Assembly (NCBI GenBank): GCA_016781635.1
Contig: JADDPY010000387.1
Coordinates: forward strand, 1 to 8,556
DNA: 8,556 nt
Direction: 5' to 3'
From: Rubrobacter sp.
GTDB lineage: Bacteria > Actinomycetota > Rubrobacteria > Rubrobacterales > Rubrobacteraceae
This document shows, one piece after another, positions 1 to 7,181 of the stretch (positions are counted from its first letter, which is position 1; every line of letters starts with the position of its first letter). The position numbers and the translations under genes are program-made. The notes below the pieces were generated by a model. That model was given only the letters and a program-made list of their open reading frames with translations, was not told the origin of the DNA and did not search any database.

Positions 1-665
1 TGGGGCTGCTTCCCGCCACGTCCGTCGGAGGTCTGCAAGACGTTGAGACCTTCCAGGATCAGCACGTCGGGGGAGCGCACGACCTGTGCCTCGCCCGGGA
101 TCACGTCGTAGGAGAGGTGCGAGTAGACGGGGGCCGCGACCTCGGGCACCCCGGCCTTGACGTCCGTTACAAACCGGAGGAGGCGCCTGAGGTCGTAGCT
201 CTCCGGGAAGCCCTTGCGGTCCATGAGGCCCCGCTCCTCCAGCACCCGATTAGGGTAGAGGAAGCCGTCGGTGGTAACCAGGTCCACCCGCGGGTGATCC
301 GGCCAGTACGAGAGCAAGGCCTGAAGTATTCGGGCCGTGGTGCTCTTGCCGACGGCGACGCTACCCGCGATGCCGATGACGTACGGCGCGATAAGCCCCG
401 GTCTTCCCAAAAAAGCCGCGGTTGTGCCGTGCAGCTTCTGGGTAGCCCCGACGTGGAGGTTCAGGAGCCTGGAGAGCGGCAGGTAGACCTCCTCGACCTC
501 CGCGAGCGAGACCTTCTCGTTGATCCCCCGCAGGGCCACGAGGTCCTGCTCACCGAGAACGAGCGGGGTAGAAGCCCGAAGCTCGGCCCATTCCTCGCGG
601 CCGAAGCGAGTGTAACGAGAGCCGGTGCCGTCGGCACCGGCTCTCAGGCCTGTCTCCGAAATCAC
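1..665 (-). CDS. coaA: Pantothenate kinase, type I (partial, C-terminus beyond window)
   Basis: This is the ATP-dependent cytosolic kinase that phosphorylates pantothenate, the first and usually rate-controlling step of coenzyme A synthesis. About 221 residues are present; the C-terminal third lies outside the left edge. Seen in the sequence: a P-loop GSVAVGKS at residues 101-108, [10 protein letters not shown] with Asp133, the [11 protein letters not shown] block, [13 protein letters not shown] with His183, and [10 protein letters not shown] near the edge. By family knowledge these match E. coli CoaA Lys101, Asp127 (catalytic) and His177 (CoA feedback site), each shifted by +6. That constant shift supports the GTG start at 665, because the conserved N-terminal block [16 protein letters not shown] (residues 20-35) lies upstream of the next in-frame GTG at 539. 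The start has no clear Shine-Dalgarno site and directly follows the gltD TAG in the same frame. A CTG at 647, seven bases after a GGAG, is a less likely alternative. It is probably cotranscribed with gltBD, although a strong hairpin lies within its first codons. Confidence 0.92.
   Translation of the reverse strand, partial: MISETGLRAGADGTGSRYTRFGREEWAELRASTPLVLGEQDLVALRGINEKVSLAEVEEVYLPLSRLLNLHVGATQKLHGTTAAFLGRPGLIAPYVIGIAGSVAVGKSTTARILQALLSYWPDHPRVDLVTTDGFLYPNRVLEERGLMDRKGFPESYDLRRLLRFVTDVKAGVPEVAAPVYSHLSYDVIPGEAQVVRSPDVLILEGLNVLQTSDGRGGKQP
617..645 (-). terminator. Perfect hairpin at the gltD-coaA junction (possible terminator or attenuator)
   Basis: Two 14-base arms (617-630 and 632-645) are perfect reverse complements around one central base. 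This gives a realistic 13-bp, very GC-rich stem with a three-base loop. It begins 20 bases after the gltD stop. The downstream minus-strand sequence starts GTTACACTCGCTTC, so a run of U is lacking and it would be a weak or Rho-assisted terminator. It encodes roughly residues 7-17 of CoaA if coaA starts at 665. It may act as a partial terminator, an attenuator or an mRNA-stabilising end for gltBD. The structure is certain; the function is inferred. Confidence 0.5.
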
Positions 666-2096
666 CTAACCGGGGAGCATGCTGCGGCCCATGAGGTACT
701 CGTCGGCCTCTTTGGCCGCCTTGCGCCCCTCGGCGATGGCCCAGACTATAAGGGAGGCCCCCCTCTTCGCGTCACCGGCGACGAAGAGGCCGGCTTCCTC
801 CGTGGCGAAACCGCCGTTCGCCGTCGGGATAGCACCGCGCTCGTTCTGGCCGAGGGCCAGGTCCTCCATGAACGTGTCCCGCACCGGGCCGGTAAAGCCG
901 ATAGCGAGCAGGACGAGATCGCACTCTATCTCGTGCTCGGAGTCCTCGATATACACCGTCTTGCCGTCCTTGCGCTCGGTCTGGATCGCGTGCATCCTCT
1001 CGACCTTGCCGTTCGAGCCGGAAAAGCCCTTCACGGCGACGCTCCAGCCACGCTCGCCGCCCTCCTCGTGGGCGGGGTAAGTGTGCAGGATCAGGGGCCA
1101 GTCCGGCCAAGTCAACTGGTCCGGGTTCTCGGGGGGCCTCGGTCCGTGGGTCAGGACCTTCACCGAGGCCGCGCCCTCGCGGTGGGAGTTGCCAAGGCAG
1201 TCGGCGCTCGTGTCGCCGCCGCCCAGGATCACCACGTTCTTGCCCTTCGCCGAGATCTCCTCATCCGCGTCGACCGGCAGCCCCGCGACCCTGCGATTCT
1301 GCTGGGTGAGGTAGTCCATCGCGAGGTGGATACCGCCGAGCTCCCGTCCCGGAACGTCGAGGTCGCGTCCCTGAAGCGCCCCGACGGCGAGCACGACGGC
1401 GTCGAAGTCCACCTTAAGCTCCTCCGTCGTCGGGTCGTGGCCGACATGGCAGTTTGTCCGGAACTCGATCCCTTCCTCTTCCATTATGGCGATCCTGCGG
1501 TCCACCACCCACTTCTCGATCTTGTAGTCGGGGATGCCGTAGCGCAGCAGGCCGCCGATCTTGTCATCCTTCTCGAAGACGGTGACGGAGTGCCCTGCCC
1601 GGTTAAGCTGCTGGGCCGCGGCCAGCCCCGCCGGACCCGATCCAACGATCGCGACCTGCTTGCCCGTCCGCGCCTCGGGAGGCGGTGGAGAAGCCTTGAC
1701 CCAGCCCTCGTCGAACGCCCGGTTGATGATGGAGAGCTCTATCTCCTTGATCGTCACGGACTTGTCGTTGATCGCGAGCACGCACGCCGACTCGCACGGC
1801 GCCGGGCAGAGCATCCCCGTGAACTCGGGGAAGTTGTTCGTCAGGTGCAGCCGGTCTATGGCCCGTCGCCAACTGTCCCGGTACACGAGATCGTTCCAGT
1901 CCGGGATAAGGTTGTTCACCGGGCAACCCGTGTTGCAAAACGGGATCCCGCAGTCCATGCACCGCGAGGCCTGCTCCTGGAGCTCCTCGGTGGGCATCGG
2001 ATCGTAGACGTAGCGGTAGTCCTGTATCCGCTCGACGACGTTACGCTTTGGGGTGGGCTTACGCCCTATCTTCAAGAAACCCTTTGGATCCCCCAC
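666..2096 (-). CDS. gltD: Glutamate synthase (NADPH) small subunit
   Basis: This is the beta subunit of NADPH-dependent glutamate synthase. It oxidises NADPH on FAD and passes electrons through iron-sulfur clusters to GltB in the cytosol. At 476 aa it is close to the usual length. Seen in order: an N-terminal cysteine cluster CMDCGIPFCNTGC (Cys46, 49, 54, 58) and a second set CPAPCESAC (Cys97, 101, 105), which in this family bind two 4Fe-4S clusters; an FAD dinucleotide-binding motif VGSGPAGLAAA (about 151-161); an NADPH-binding motif VVILGGGDTSADC (288-300); and the C-terminal FAD motif GLFVAGDAKRGASLIVWAI (436-454). The start is GTG, giving the family-typical MGDPKGFLK. It shares one base with the gltB stop and has a strong ribosome binding site at 2106-2111, so translation is probably coupled to gltB. 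The stop TAG is followed immediately by coaA. All expected motifs are intact. Confidence 0.97.
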   Translation of the reverse strand: MGDPKGFLKIGRKPTPKRNVVERIQDYRYVYDPMPTEELQEQASRCMDCGIPFCNTGCPVNNLIPDWNDLVYRDSWRRAIDRLHLTNNFPEFTGMLCPAPCESACVLAINDKSVTIKEIELSIINRAFDEGWVKASPPPPEARTGKQVAIVGSGPAGLAAAQQLNRAGHSVTVFEKDDKIGGLLRYGIPDYKIEKWVVDRRIAIMEEEGIEFRTNCHVGHDPTTEELKVDFDAVVLAVGALQGRDLDVPGRELGGIHLAMDYLTQQNRRVAGLPVDADEEISAKGKNVVILGGGDTSADCLGNSHREGAASVKVLTHGPRPPENPDQLTWPDWPLILHTYPAHEEGGERGWSVAVKGFSGSNGKVERMHAIQTERKDGKTVYIEDSEHEIECDLVLLAIGFTGPVRDTFMEDLALGQNERGAIPTANGGFATEEAGLFVAGDAKRGASLIVWAIAEGRKAAKEADEYLMGRSMLPG

Positions 2097-5000
2097 TACT
2101 TCACCACCTCCAACTCTGCTTCCTGGCGTTCCTGGAGGACCCGCTTCAGATCGTTCGGCATAACCTTCTTAAACTTACTCAGCGCCCCTTGCCAATCATC
2201 GAGCAGCCCCTTCGCCACCGTGCTACCGGTAGATTCGAGATGCTTCTCGACGAGCCCCTTGAGGAGAGCAGAATCCTCCTCCGACTCGACGGTTTCGAGC
2301 CCGACCATCTCGGGGTTGTAGAGCTCGCGGAACTTGTCCTCGGCGTCGAGGACATAAGCCACGCCCCCGCTCATCCCGGCCGCGAAGTTGCGCCCGGTCT
2401 CGCCGAGCACCACCACGATCCCACCGGTCATGTACTCGCACCCGTGGTCCCCGACCCCCTCAACGACCGCCGTCGCCCCGGAGTTGCGGACCGCGAAGCG
2501 CTCGCCTGCGATGCCGCGGAAGTAAGCCTCGCCCTCCGTCGCCCCGTAAAGCGCCACGTTGCCGACCACGATGGACTCCTCGGGAACATAGCCCACGTCC
2601 TCAGGCGGCGCCACGACGAGCCTGCCACCCGAGAGCCCCTTGCCGATGTAGTCGTTCGTCGTCCCCGTAAGGTTGAAGTGCATGCCCCTGGCGAGCCACG
2701 CCCCGAACGACTGCCCGGCCACCCCCTCGAAGTCTATACGGATCGCGCCGTCCGCAAGCCCCGTGTGCCCGTAGCGCCGCGCGACCTCGCCGGAGAGCAT
2801 TCCGCCGACCGTCCGGTTGACGTTGCGGATGGACTGCGTGAAACGCACGGGCTCGCCGTTCTCGAGCGCCGGGCGGCAACGCTCGATAAGCTCGTTGTCC
2901 AGAGCGTCCTTGAGGCCGTGGTTCTGCGCCTCGGTAGAGTTGATGGAGGCATCCTCCCCGGCATCGACCTGGCGGAGCAGGAGGCGCGAGAGGTCGATCC
3001 CCTTCGCCTTCCAGCGCTCCACAGCCTCCCACGTCTTCAGCTTGTCCGTCCGCCCCACCATCTCGTCGAACGTCCTGAACCCAAGCTCGGCCATGGTCTG
3101 GCGAATCTCCTCCGCGATGAAGAAGAAGAAGTTGATCACGTGCTCCGGAGTCCCCTGGAACCTCTTCCGAAGCTCCGGATCCTGGGTGGCGATCCCGACC
3201 GGGCACGTGTTCAGGTGGCACACACGCATCATGATGCACCCCGTCGCCACCAACGGCGCCGTCGAGAACGCGAACGCCTCAGCCCCGAGGAGCGCCCCGA
3301 CGACCACGTCCCGACCCGTCTTGAGCTGGCCGTCGGTTTGCAGCTTGATCCTGCCGCGCAGCCCGTTCTCCACCAGAACCTGCTGCGTCTCCGCCAGTCC
3401 GAGCTCCCACGGGAGCCCCGCGTGTTTTATGGACGACAGGGGCGACGCGCCGGTACCGCCGTCGTGGCCGGCGATCGTTATGTGCTCGGACTTCGCCTTC
3501 GCGACCCCGGCCGCCACCGTCCCGACCCCCACCTCGGCGACAAGCTTCACGCTAATCATCGCCATCGGGTTCACATTCTTCAGGTCGTGGATAAGCTGCG
3601 CCAGGTCCTCGATGGAGTAGATGTCGTGGTGCGGCGGCGGTGAGATCAGGCCGACCCCCGGCGTCGAGTAGCGCACCCTCGCGATGTCCTCGGAGACCTT
3701 GTGCCCCGGAAGCTGGCCGCCCTCGCCGGGCTTGGCGCCCTGGGCCATCTTTATCTGCAACACGTCGGCATTTACCAGGTACTCTGCCGTCACCCCGAAG
3801 CGCCCCGAGGCGATCTGCTTTGTCGCGCTCCGCCTGAGGTCGCCGTTGGAATCCTGGTTGAACCTCTCCGGGTCCTCCCCACCCTCGCCGCTGTTGCTCT
3901 GCCCCCCGATGCGGTTCATCGCGATCGCGAGCGTCTCGTGGGCCTCCTTCGAGAGCGAGCCGAACGACATCGCCCCCGTCGAGAACCGCTTCACGATCTC
4001 CTTCGCAGGCTCGACTTCCTCGAGCGGGACGGGCGTCTCGGCGCGTTGGAAGTCGAAGAGACCGCGCAGGGTGCTCAGGCGCGCGGCTTCGTTGTTGAAG
4101 TGGTCCGTGTACTGCTTGAACGTCTCGAACGAGCCCGTCTTCACCGCCCGCTGCAGCGGCACGATGCTGTTCACGTTCCACTGGTGGTACTCGCCCTGCG
4201 ACCGGAGCTGGTACTCGCCGCCGGCGGGGAGCTCGGGCACCCCGTCCTCGATCGGCGCGAAGGCCCGCGTGTGGCGCTCGAGCACCTCACGCTCGATACC
4301 GCTTAGGCCAATGCCGCCGATGCGCGAGGCCGTCCCGGTGAAGTGCTTTTCTATAAGGTCCGCTTCCAGCCCGACGGCCTCGAAAATCTGAGCGCCGCAG
4401 TACGAGAAGAGCGTCGAGATCCCCATTTTGGAGATGATCTTCAACAACCCCTTGCCGAGGGCCTTGACGTAGTTTTTCTCGGCCTCCTCAGGGCTCAAGC
4501 CCCCAAACCACTCCTCGCCGACCATGCTCTGAATGGTCTCGAACGCGAGGTACGGCGCCACCGCCGTCGCCCCGTACCCCACGAGGACACCGAAGTGATG
4601 GACCTCCCGGGCCTCCCCGGTCTCGACCACGAGGCTCGTGCTCGTCCGTATCCCCGCGCGCACGAGGTGATGGTGCACGGCCGCGGTCGCGAGCAGGCTC
4701 GGTATCGGCGCCTGATTGGGCCCGACACCCCTGTCGCTGAGAACAAGTACGGTCGAGCCGCCGCGCACCGCGCTCTCGGCGGACTTGCAAAGGGTGGTCA
4801 GCGCCTCTTCGAGCCCGCCCTCACCGTCCGCAGAAAAAAGCGTGGAGAGGGTCGTCGCGGCGAACGGCGCCTGGGCGAGGTGCCTGAGCTTTTCGAGCTC
4901 GGAGCCCGTGAGCACCGGACCGTCGAGGAGAATCCTGCGGCAGTGCTCCGGCGTCTCGCCGAAGAGGTTCCCCTCCGGGCCGAGCGACATCTTTAGGGAC

Positions 5001-6592
5001 ATCACTAGTTCCTCGCGCAAGGGGTCTATCGGCGGGTTGGTCACCTGCGCGAAAAGCTGCTTGAAGTACGAGAAGAGAAGCTGCGGCCTCTCCGAGAGGA
5101 TAGCGAGCGGCGTATCCGTCCCCATCGAACCGTCCGGCTCCTTGCCGTTCTGGGCCATCGGGGAGAGGATAATCCTCTCGTCCTCCAAGGTGTACCCGAA
5201 CGCCCTCTGGCGCTCGTAGAGGTCGGCCTGCTCGGGACGACCATCGGCCTCGGCCTCCGGCAGCTCGTTCAGGTGGATCTCACCCTCCTCGACCCACTCC
5301 CCGTAGGGCTTCCTCGCGAACAGCGGCCCCTTTACGTTCGCGTCGTGCAGAAGCTGGTTGTTCTCCGTATCCACCACGAGCATCCGTCCGGGCCTCAAGC
5401 GCCACCGCTCCACGATCTCCGAAGGCTCAACGCGCAGAGCACCATCCTCCGAGGCCATAACGACCCTGCCGTCGCGCGTCACGATGTAGCGGGCGGGCCT
5501 CAGGCCGTTCCGGTCCAGCGTCGCCCCGATGGAGCGTCCGTCCGTGAAGGCGACGGCCGCCGGGCCGTCCCACGGCTCCATGAGGGCACTGTGGTACTGG
5601 TAGAAGGCTCGGCGCTCGGGCTCCATGAGCCCGTCGTTCTCCCATGCCTCCGGGATCATCATCGCCACCGCGTGCGGCAGGGAGCGTCCCCCGAGGTAGA
5701 GGAGCTCCAGGGCATTGTCGAAGACGGCCGAGTCGCTCTGTCCCGGCGCAATCACCGGCGAGAGCTTTTCCATGTCATCCCCGAAAAGCGGGGACTCCAT
5801 ACGGCTCTCGCGGGCGCGCATCCAGTTCATGTTGCCGCGCAGCGTGTTGATCTCGCCGTTGTGCGCCACGTACCGATACGGGTGGGCAAGCTCCCAAGAA
5901 CCTAGAGTGTTCGTCGAGAAACGCTCGTGCACGAGTGCGATGGCGCTCGTCACGGTTGGCTCCCGCAGGTCGGCGTAGAACCGTGCGAGCTGCTGCCCCT
6001 TGAGAAGGCCCTTGTAAACGATCGTCCGGCTGGAGAGGCTGACCACGTAGCAGCCCTGCGTCTCCTCGACGGCCTTGTGAAGCCGCCGCCGGATCACGTA
6101 CAGCTTCCGCTCGAAGGCGTCCTGATTTTCTACGTCCCCGGCCTCTATAAAGAACTGCCGGATACGCGGCATAACGCTCCGCGCGTTCTTGCCGGCCTTC
6201 GACGGGTCCACCGGCACCTCCCGGAAACCGAGAACCCTCTGCCCCTCCTCGGTGGTGATGCGCTCCAACTCTTCCTCGCACACGGAGCTCTCGCTCTCGT
6301 CCGACTCGAAGAGCATACCGACCCCGTAGGAGCCCTCGGCCGGCAGCTCGATCCCCAGAGACTCGCACTCGCTCCGCAGAAAGGCTTCCGGAATTTGGAT
6401 CATGATCCCGGCCCCGTCCCCGGTCTCGGGGTCGCTACCGCTCGCCCCACGGTGCTCGAGGTTGACCAGGATCTCCAGCCCCTCCTCGACCGTCGCCCTG
6501 GTCCTACGGCCGTCTATACGCGCTACAAAGCCAAGGCCACAGGCGTCATGCTCGTATGCGGGATCGTAAAGGCCGGTCTTGGGGGTGGTCAA
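2096..6592 (-). CDS. gltB: Glutamate synthase large subunit (GOGAT alpha)
   Basis: This is the catalytic subunit of glutamate synthase. It hydrolyses glutamine, channels the ammonia to 2-oxoglutarate and reduces the 2-iminoglutarate formed on FMN with electrons from GltD, giving glutamate in the cytosol. At 1498 aa it has the normal length and four-part architecture. Seen: an N-terminal class II amidotransferase domain (about 18-430) with the presumed nucleophile Cys18 in [28 protein letters not shown], and [16 protein letters not shown]; a central domain (about 480-780) with [10 protein letters not shown] and [10 protein letters not shown]; an FMN/2-oxoglutarate domain (about 840-1215) with [14 protein letters not shown] (Ser899) and the 3Fe-4S cysteines Cys1119, Cys1125 and Cys1130; and a C-terminal GXGXG beta-helix domain (about 1260-1450). 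In characterised enzymes a short propeptide before the nucleophile cysteine is removed, so residues 1-17 may be cleaved. The start is TTG, chosen from the GAGGAGG four bases upstream and the family-like N-terminus. It is first in the gltB-gltD-coaA cluster. Confidence 0.97.
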   Translation of the reverse strand: MTTPKTGLYDPAYEHDACGLGFVARIDGRRTRATVEEGLEILVNLEHRGASGSDPETGDGAGIMIQIPEAFLRSECESLGIELPAEGSYGVGMLFESDESESSVCEEELERITTEEGQRVLGFREVPVDPSKAGKNARSVMPRIRQFFIEAGDVENQDAFERKLYVIRRRLHKAVEETQGCYVVSLSSRTIVYKGLLKGQQLARFYADLREPTVTSAIALVHERFSTNTLGSWELAHPYRYVAHNGEINTLRGNMNWMRARESRMESPLFGDDMEKLSPVIAPGQSDSAVFDNALELLYLGGRSLPHAVAMMIPEAWENDGLMEPERRAFYQYHSALMEPWDGPAAVAFTDGRSIGATLDRNGLRPARYIVTRDGRVVMASEDGALRVEPSEIVERWRLRPGRMLVVDTENNQLLHDANVKGPLFARKPYGEWVEEGEIHLNELPEAEADGRPEQADLYERQRAFGYTLEDERIILSPMAQNGKEPDGSMGTDTPLAILSERPQLLFSYFKQLFAQVTNPPIDPLREELVMSLKMSLGPEGNLFGETPEHCRRILLDGPVLTGSELEKLRHLAQAPFAATTLSTLFSADGEGGLEEALTTLCKSAESAVRGGSTVLVLSDRGVGPNQAPIPSLLATAAVHHHLVRAGIRTSTSLVVETGEAREVHHFGVLVGYGATAVAPYLAFETIQSMVGEEWFGGLSPEEAEKNYVKALGKGLLKIISKMGISTLFSYCGAQIFEAVGLEADLIEKHFTGTASRIGGIGLSGIEREVLERHTRAFAPIEDGVPELPAGGEYQLRSQGEYHQWNVNSIVPLQRAVKTGSFETFKQYTDHFNNEAARLSTLRGLFDFQRAETPVPLEEVEPAKEIVKRFSTGAMSFGSLSKEAHETLAIAMNRIGGQSNSGEGGEDPERFNQDSNGDLRRSATKQIASGRFGVTAEYLVNADVLQIKMAQGAKPGEGGQLPGHKVSEDIARVRYSTPGVGLISPPPHHDIYSIEDLAQLIHDLKNVNPMAMISVKLVAEVGVGTVAAGVAKAKSEHITIAGHDGGTGASPLSSIKHAGLPWELGLAETQQVLVENGLRGRIKLQTDGQLKTGRDVVVGALLGAEAFAFSTAPLVATGCIMMRVCHLNTCPVGIATQDPELRKRFQGTPEHVINFFFFIAEEIRQTMAELGFRTFDEMVGRTDKLKTWEAVERWKAKGIDLSRLLLRQVDAGEDASINSTEAQNHGLKDALDNELIERCRPALENGEPVRFTQSIRNVNRTVGGMLSGEVARRYGHTGLADGAIRIDFEGVAGQSFGAWLARGMHFNLTGTTNDYIGKGLSGGRLVVAPPEDVGYVPEESIVVGNVALYGATEGEAYFRGIAGERFAVRNSGATAVVEGVGDHGCEYMTGGIVVVLGETGRNFAAGMSGGVAYVLDAEDKFRELYNPEMVGLETVESEEDSALLKGLVEKHLESTGSTVAKGLLDDWQGALSKFKKVMPNDLKRVLQERQEAELEVVK
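2106..2111 (-). promoter_or_regulatory. Ribosome binding site of gltD
   Basis: GGAGGT on the minus strand lies nine bases upstream of the GTG at 2096, inside the last codons of gltB. It fixes the GTG as the gltD start and fits translational coupling across the TAGTG overlap. Confidence 0.85.
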
Positions 6593-6596
6593 CGCG

Positions 6597-6603
6597 CCTC
6601 CTC
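6597..6603 (-). promoter_or_regulatory. Ribosome binding site of gltB
   Basis: GAGGAGG on the minus strand ends four bases before the TTG at 6592. The strong site makes up for the weak TTG codon and fixes the start, although the spacing is shorter than typical. Confidence 0.75.
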
Positions 6604-6607
6604 AGGG

Positions 6608-6634
6608 AAACAGGGTACAGAAGTCGCCCTGTTT
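6608..6634 (-). promoter_or_regulatory. Inverted repeat in the gltB leader (operator or hairpin candidate)
   Basis: AAACAGGG (6608-6615) and CCCTGTTT (6627-6634) form perfect 8-base arms around 11 bases. The right arm overlaps the proposed -10 element at 6631-6636, and the left arm lies just upstream of the gltB ribosome binding site. A further AAACAG at 6641-6646 forms a second dyad with CTGTTT at 6629-6634 (six-base arms, six-base spacer). This placement suits an operator or a 5'-UTR hairpin controlling gltBD. No regulator can be named from sequence alone. Confidence 0.4.
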
Positions 6635-6659
6635 TACACGAAACAGCGGCTCAGCACAA
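6631..6659 (-). promoter_or_regulatory. Candidate promoter of gltB-gltD-coaA
   Basis: On the minus strand TTGTGC (6659-6654) is separated by exactly 17 bases from TAAAAC (6636-6631). This is a fair match to the -35/-10 consensus, with transcription expected to begin around 6620-6625 and a leader of about 30 bases before the TTG start. It is the best-spaced pair I found in this intergenic region, but each hexamer is imperfect. Confidence 0.4.
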
Positions 6660-6677
6660 GAGGATGGAGGCCTCTTG
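6657..6677. repeat. Inverted repeat abutting the -35 region of gltB
   Basis: CAAGAGG (6657-6663) and CCTCTTG (6671-6677) are perfect 7-base arms around a 7-base centre. One arm overlaps the first three bases of the proposed -35 element. No T-run follows on the minus strand, so it does not look like a terminator for the upstream gene. A protein-binding dyad is the more natural reading, unproven. Confidence 0.35.
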
Positions 6678-6734
6678 CATGAATATATGTGAACCTTTTT
6701 GCTTATCCTCACTCATCCCCGGAGGGACGGGGTC

Positions 6735-7139
6735 CTACAGCGCTTCCAGGTCGCTTCGGAGCCTGCCCTCCTCCTCCAGAAGCTCCACGAGCCGCAACCG
6801 CAACTCTGCCGCCTCGGCCTCGACCTCGGCGAGGCGTAAGTTGAGATCCCGCTCGCGCGCGGCGCTCTCGGGGTCGCGCTTGCGGGCACGGTAGCGGTTA
6901 CGGATGTTGCGGATCTGCTCACCCGCGGCTTGCTGGATACGCCCCCTGGCCGCCTTGAACTCCTCGTCTGCCATGTACCTGGAGAAAAGTTCCGTCACGA
7001 TCTCCGCCGAGCTATTCTTGGGGTCCTTTCCGGCGCTTCGAGTCTTCTCGTCACCCTTCAGGTACTCCGAGAGGAGATCCGCTACAAAATCTGCCGAGCT
7101 GTTTTTAGAGTTTTTGTCCCTGTCTTTGCCTTCGGCCAT
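6735..7139 (-). CDS. Hypothetical protein: tandem NSSA motif plus C-terminal coiled coil
   Basis: I do not recognise a family. The protein is 134 aa from the ATG at 7139, which has a GGGAGG seven bases upstream. An in-frame ATG at 7154 would add five residues but has only a weak ribosome binding site. The N-terminal half carries a motif twice, 29 residues apart: KNSSADFVADLLSEYL (12-27) and KNSSAEIVTELFSRYM (41-56), each looking like a short amphipathic helix after an NSSA cap. A basic stretch (about 69-84: RNIRNRYRARKR) follows. Then comes a highly charged, Leu/Glu/Arg-rich segment to the C-terminus (about 85-134) with strong coiled-coil character. There is no signal peptide or membrane segment, so it is probably cytoplasmic and oligomeric. 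It lies 42 bases downstream of the recombinase-like gene on the same strand with no terminator between, so the two probably share a transcript. Its 5' end is noticeably AT-richer than the neighbours. Function unknown. Confidence 0.8.
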   Translation of the reverse strand: MAEGKDRDKNSKNSSADFVADLLSEYLKGDEKTRSAGKDPKNSSAEIVTELFSRYMADEEFKAARGRIQQAAGEQIRNIRNRYRARKRDPESAARERDLNLRLAEVEAEAAELRLRLVELLEEEGRLRSDLEAL

Positions 7140-7146
7140 CCTCGGG

Positions 7147-7152
7147 CCTCCC
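7147..7152 (-). promoter_or_regulatory. Ribosome binding site deciding the start of the coiled-coil protein
   Basis: GGGAGG on the minus strand sits seven bases before the ATG at 7139 and overlaps the alternative ATG at 7154. This favours the shorter 134-aa product over the 139-aa one. Confidence 0.7.
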
Positions 7153-7181
7153 ATACTGGCGTACTTATCTCACTTCGCAGC

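Noticed and set aside
537..539. GTG at 539 as the coaA start
   Set aside because: It would remove the conserved [13 protein letters not shown] block and place the P-loop about 36 residues too early compared with E. coli CoaA.
117..2321. 734-codon open frame on the plus strand
   Set aside because: It lies wholly antisense to coaA, gltD and the end of gltB, has an Arg/Asp/Val/Leu-rich composition with no recognisable domain, and is the usual mirror frame of GC-rich genes.
2048..3643. 531-codon plus-strand frame opposite gltB
   Set aside because: It is antisense to conserved GltB domains, has no family motif or good ribosome binding site, and its composition is typical of a GC-rich shadow frame.
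6601..6646. A standard GlnR or TnrA operator before gltB
   Set aside because: The GAAAC halves are present but the GTnAC partner is not at the required spacing, and the TGT-ACA dyad spacing (10) is one base short of the TnrA box; reported only as an unnamed dyad.
6717..6732. CCCCG-N6-CGGGG hairpin just after the coiled-coil gene as an intrinsic terminator
   Set aside because: The stem is only five base pairs and no U-run follows on the minus strand, so it is too weak to call.
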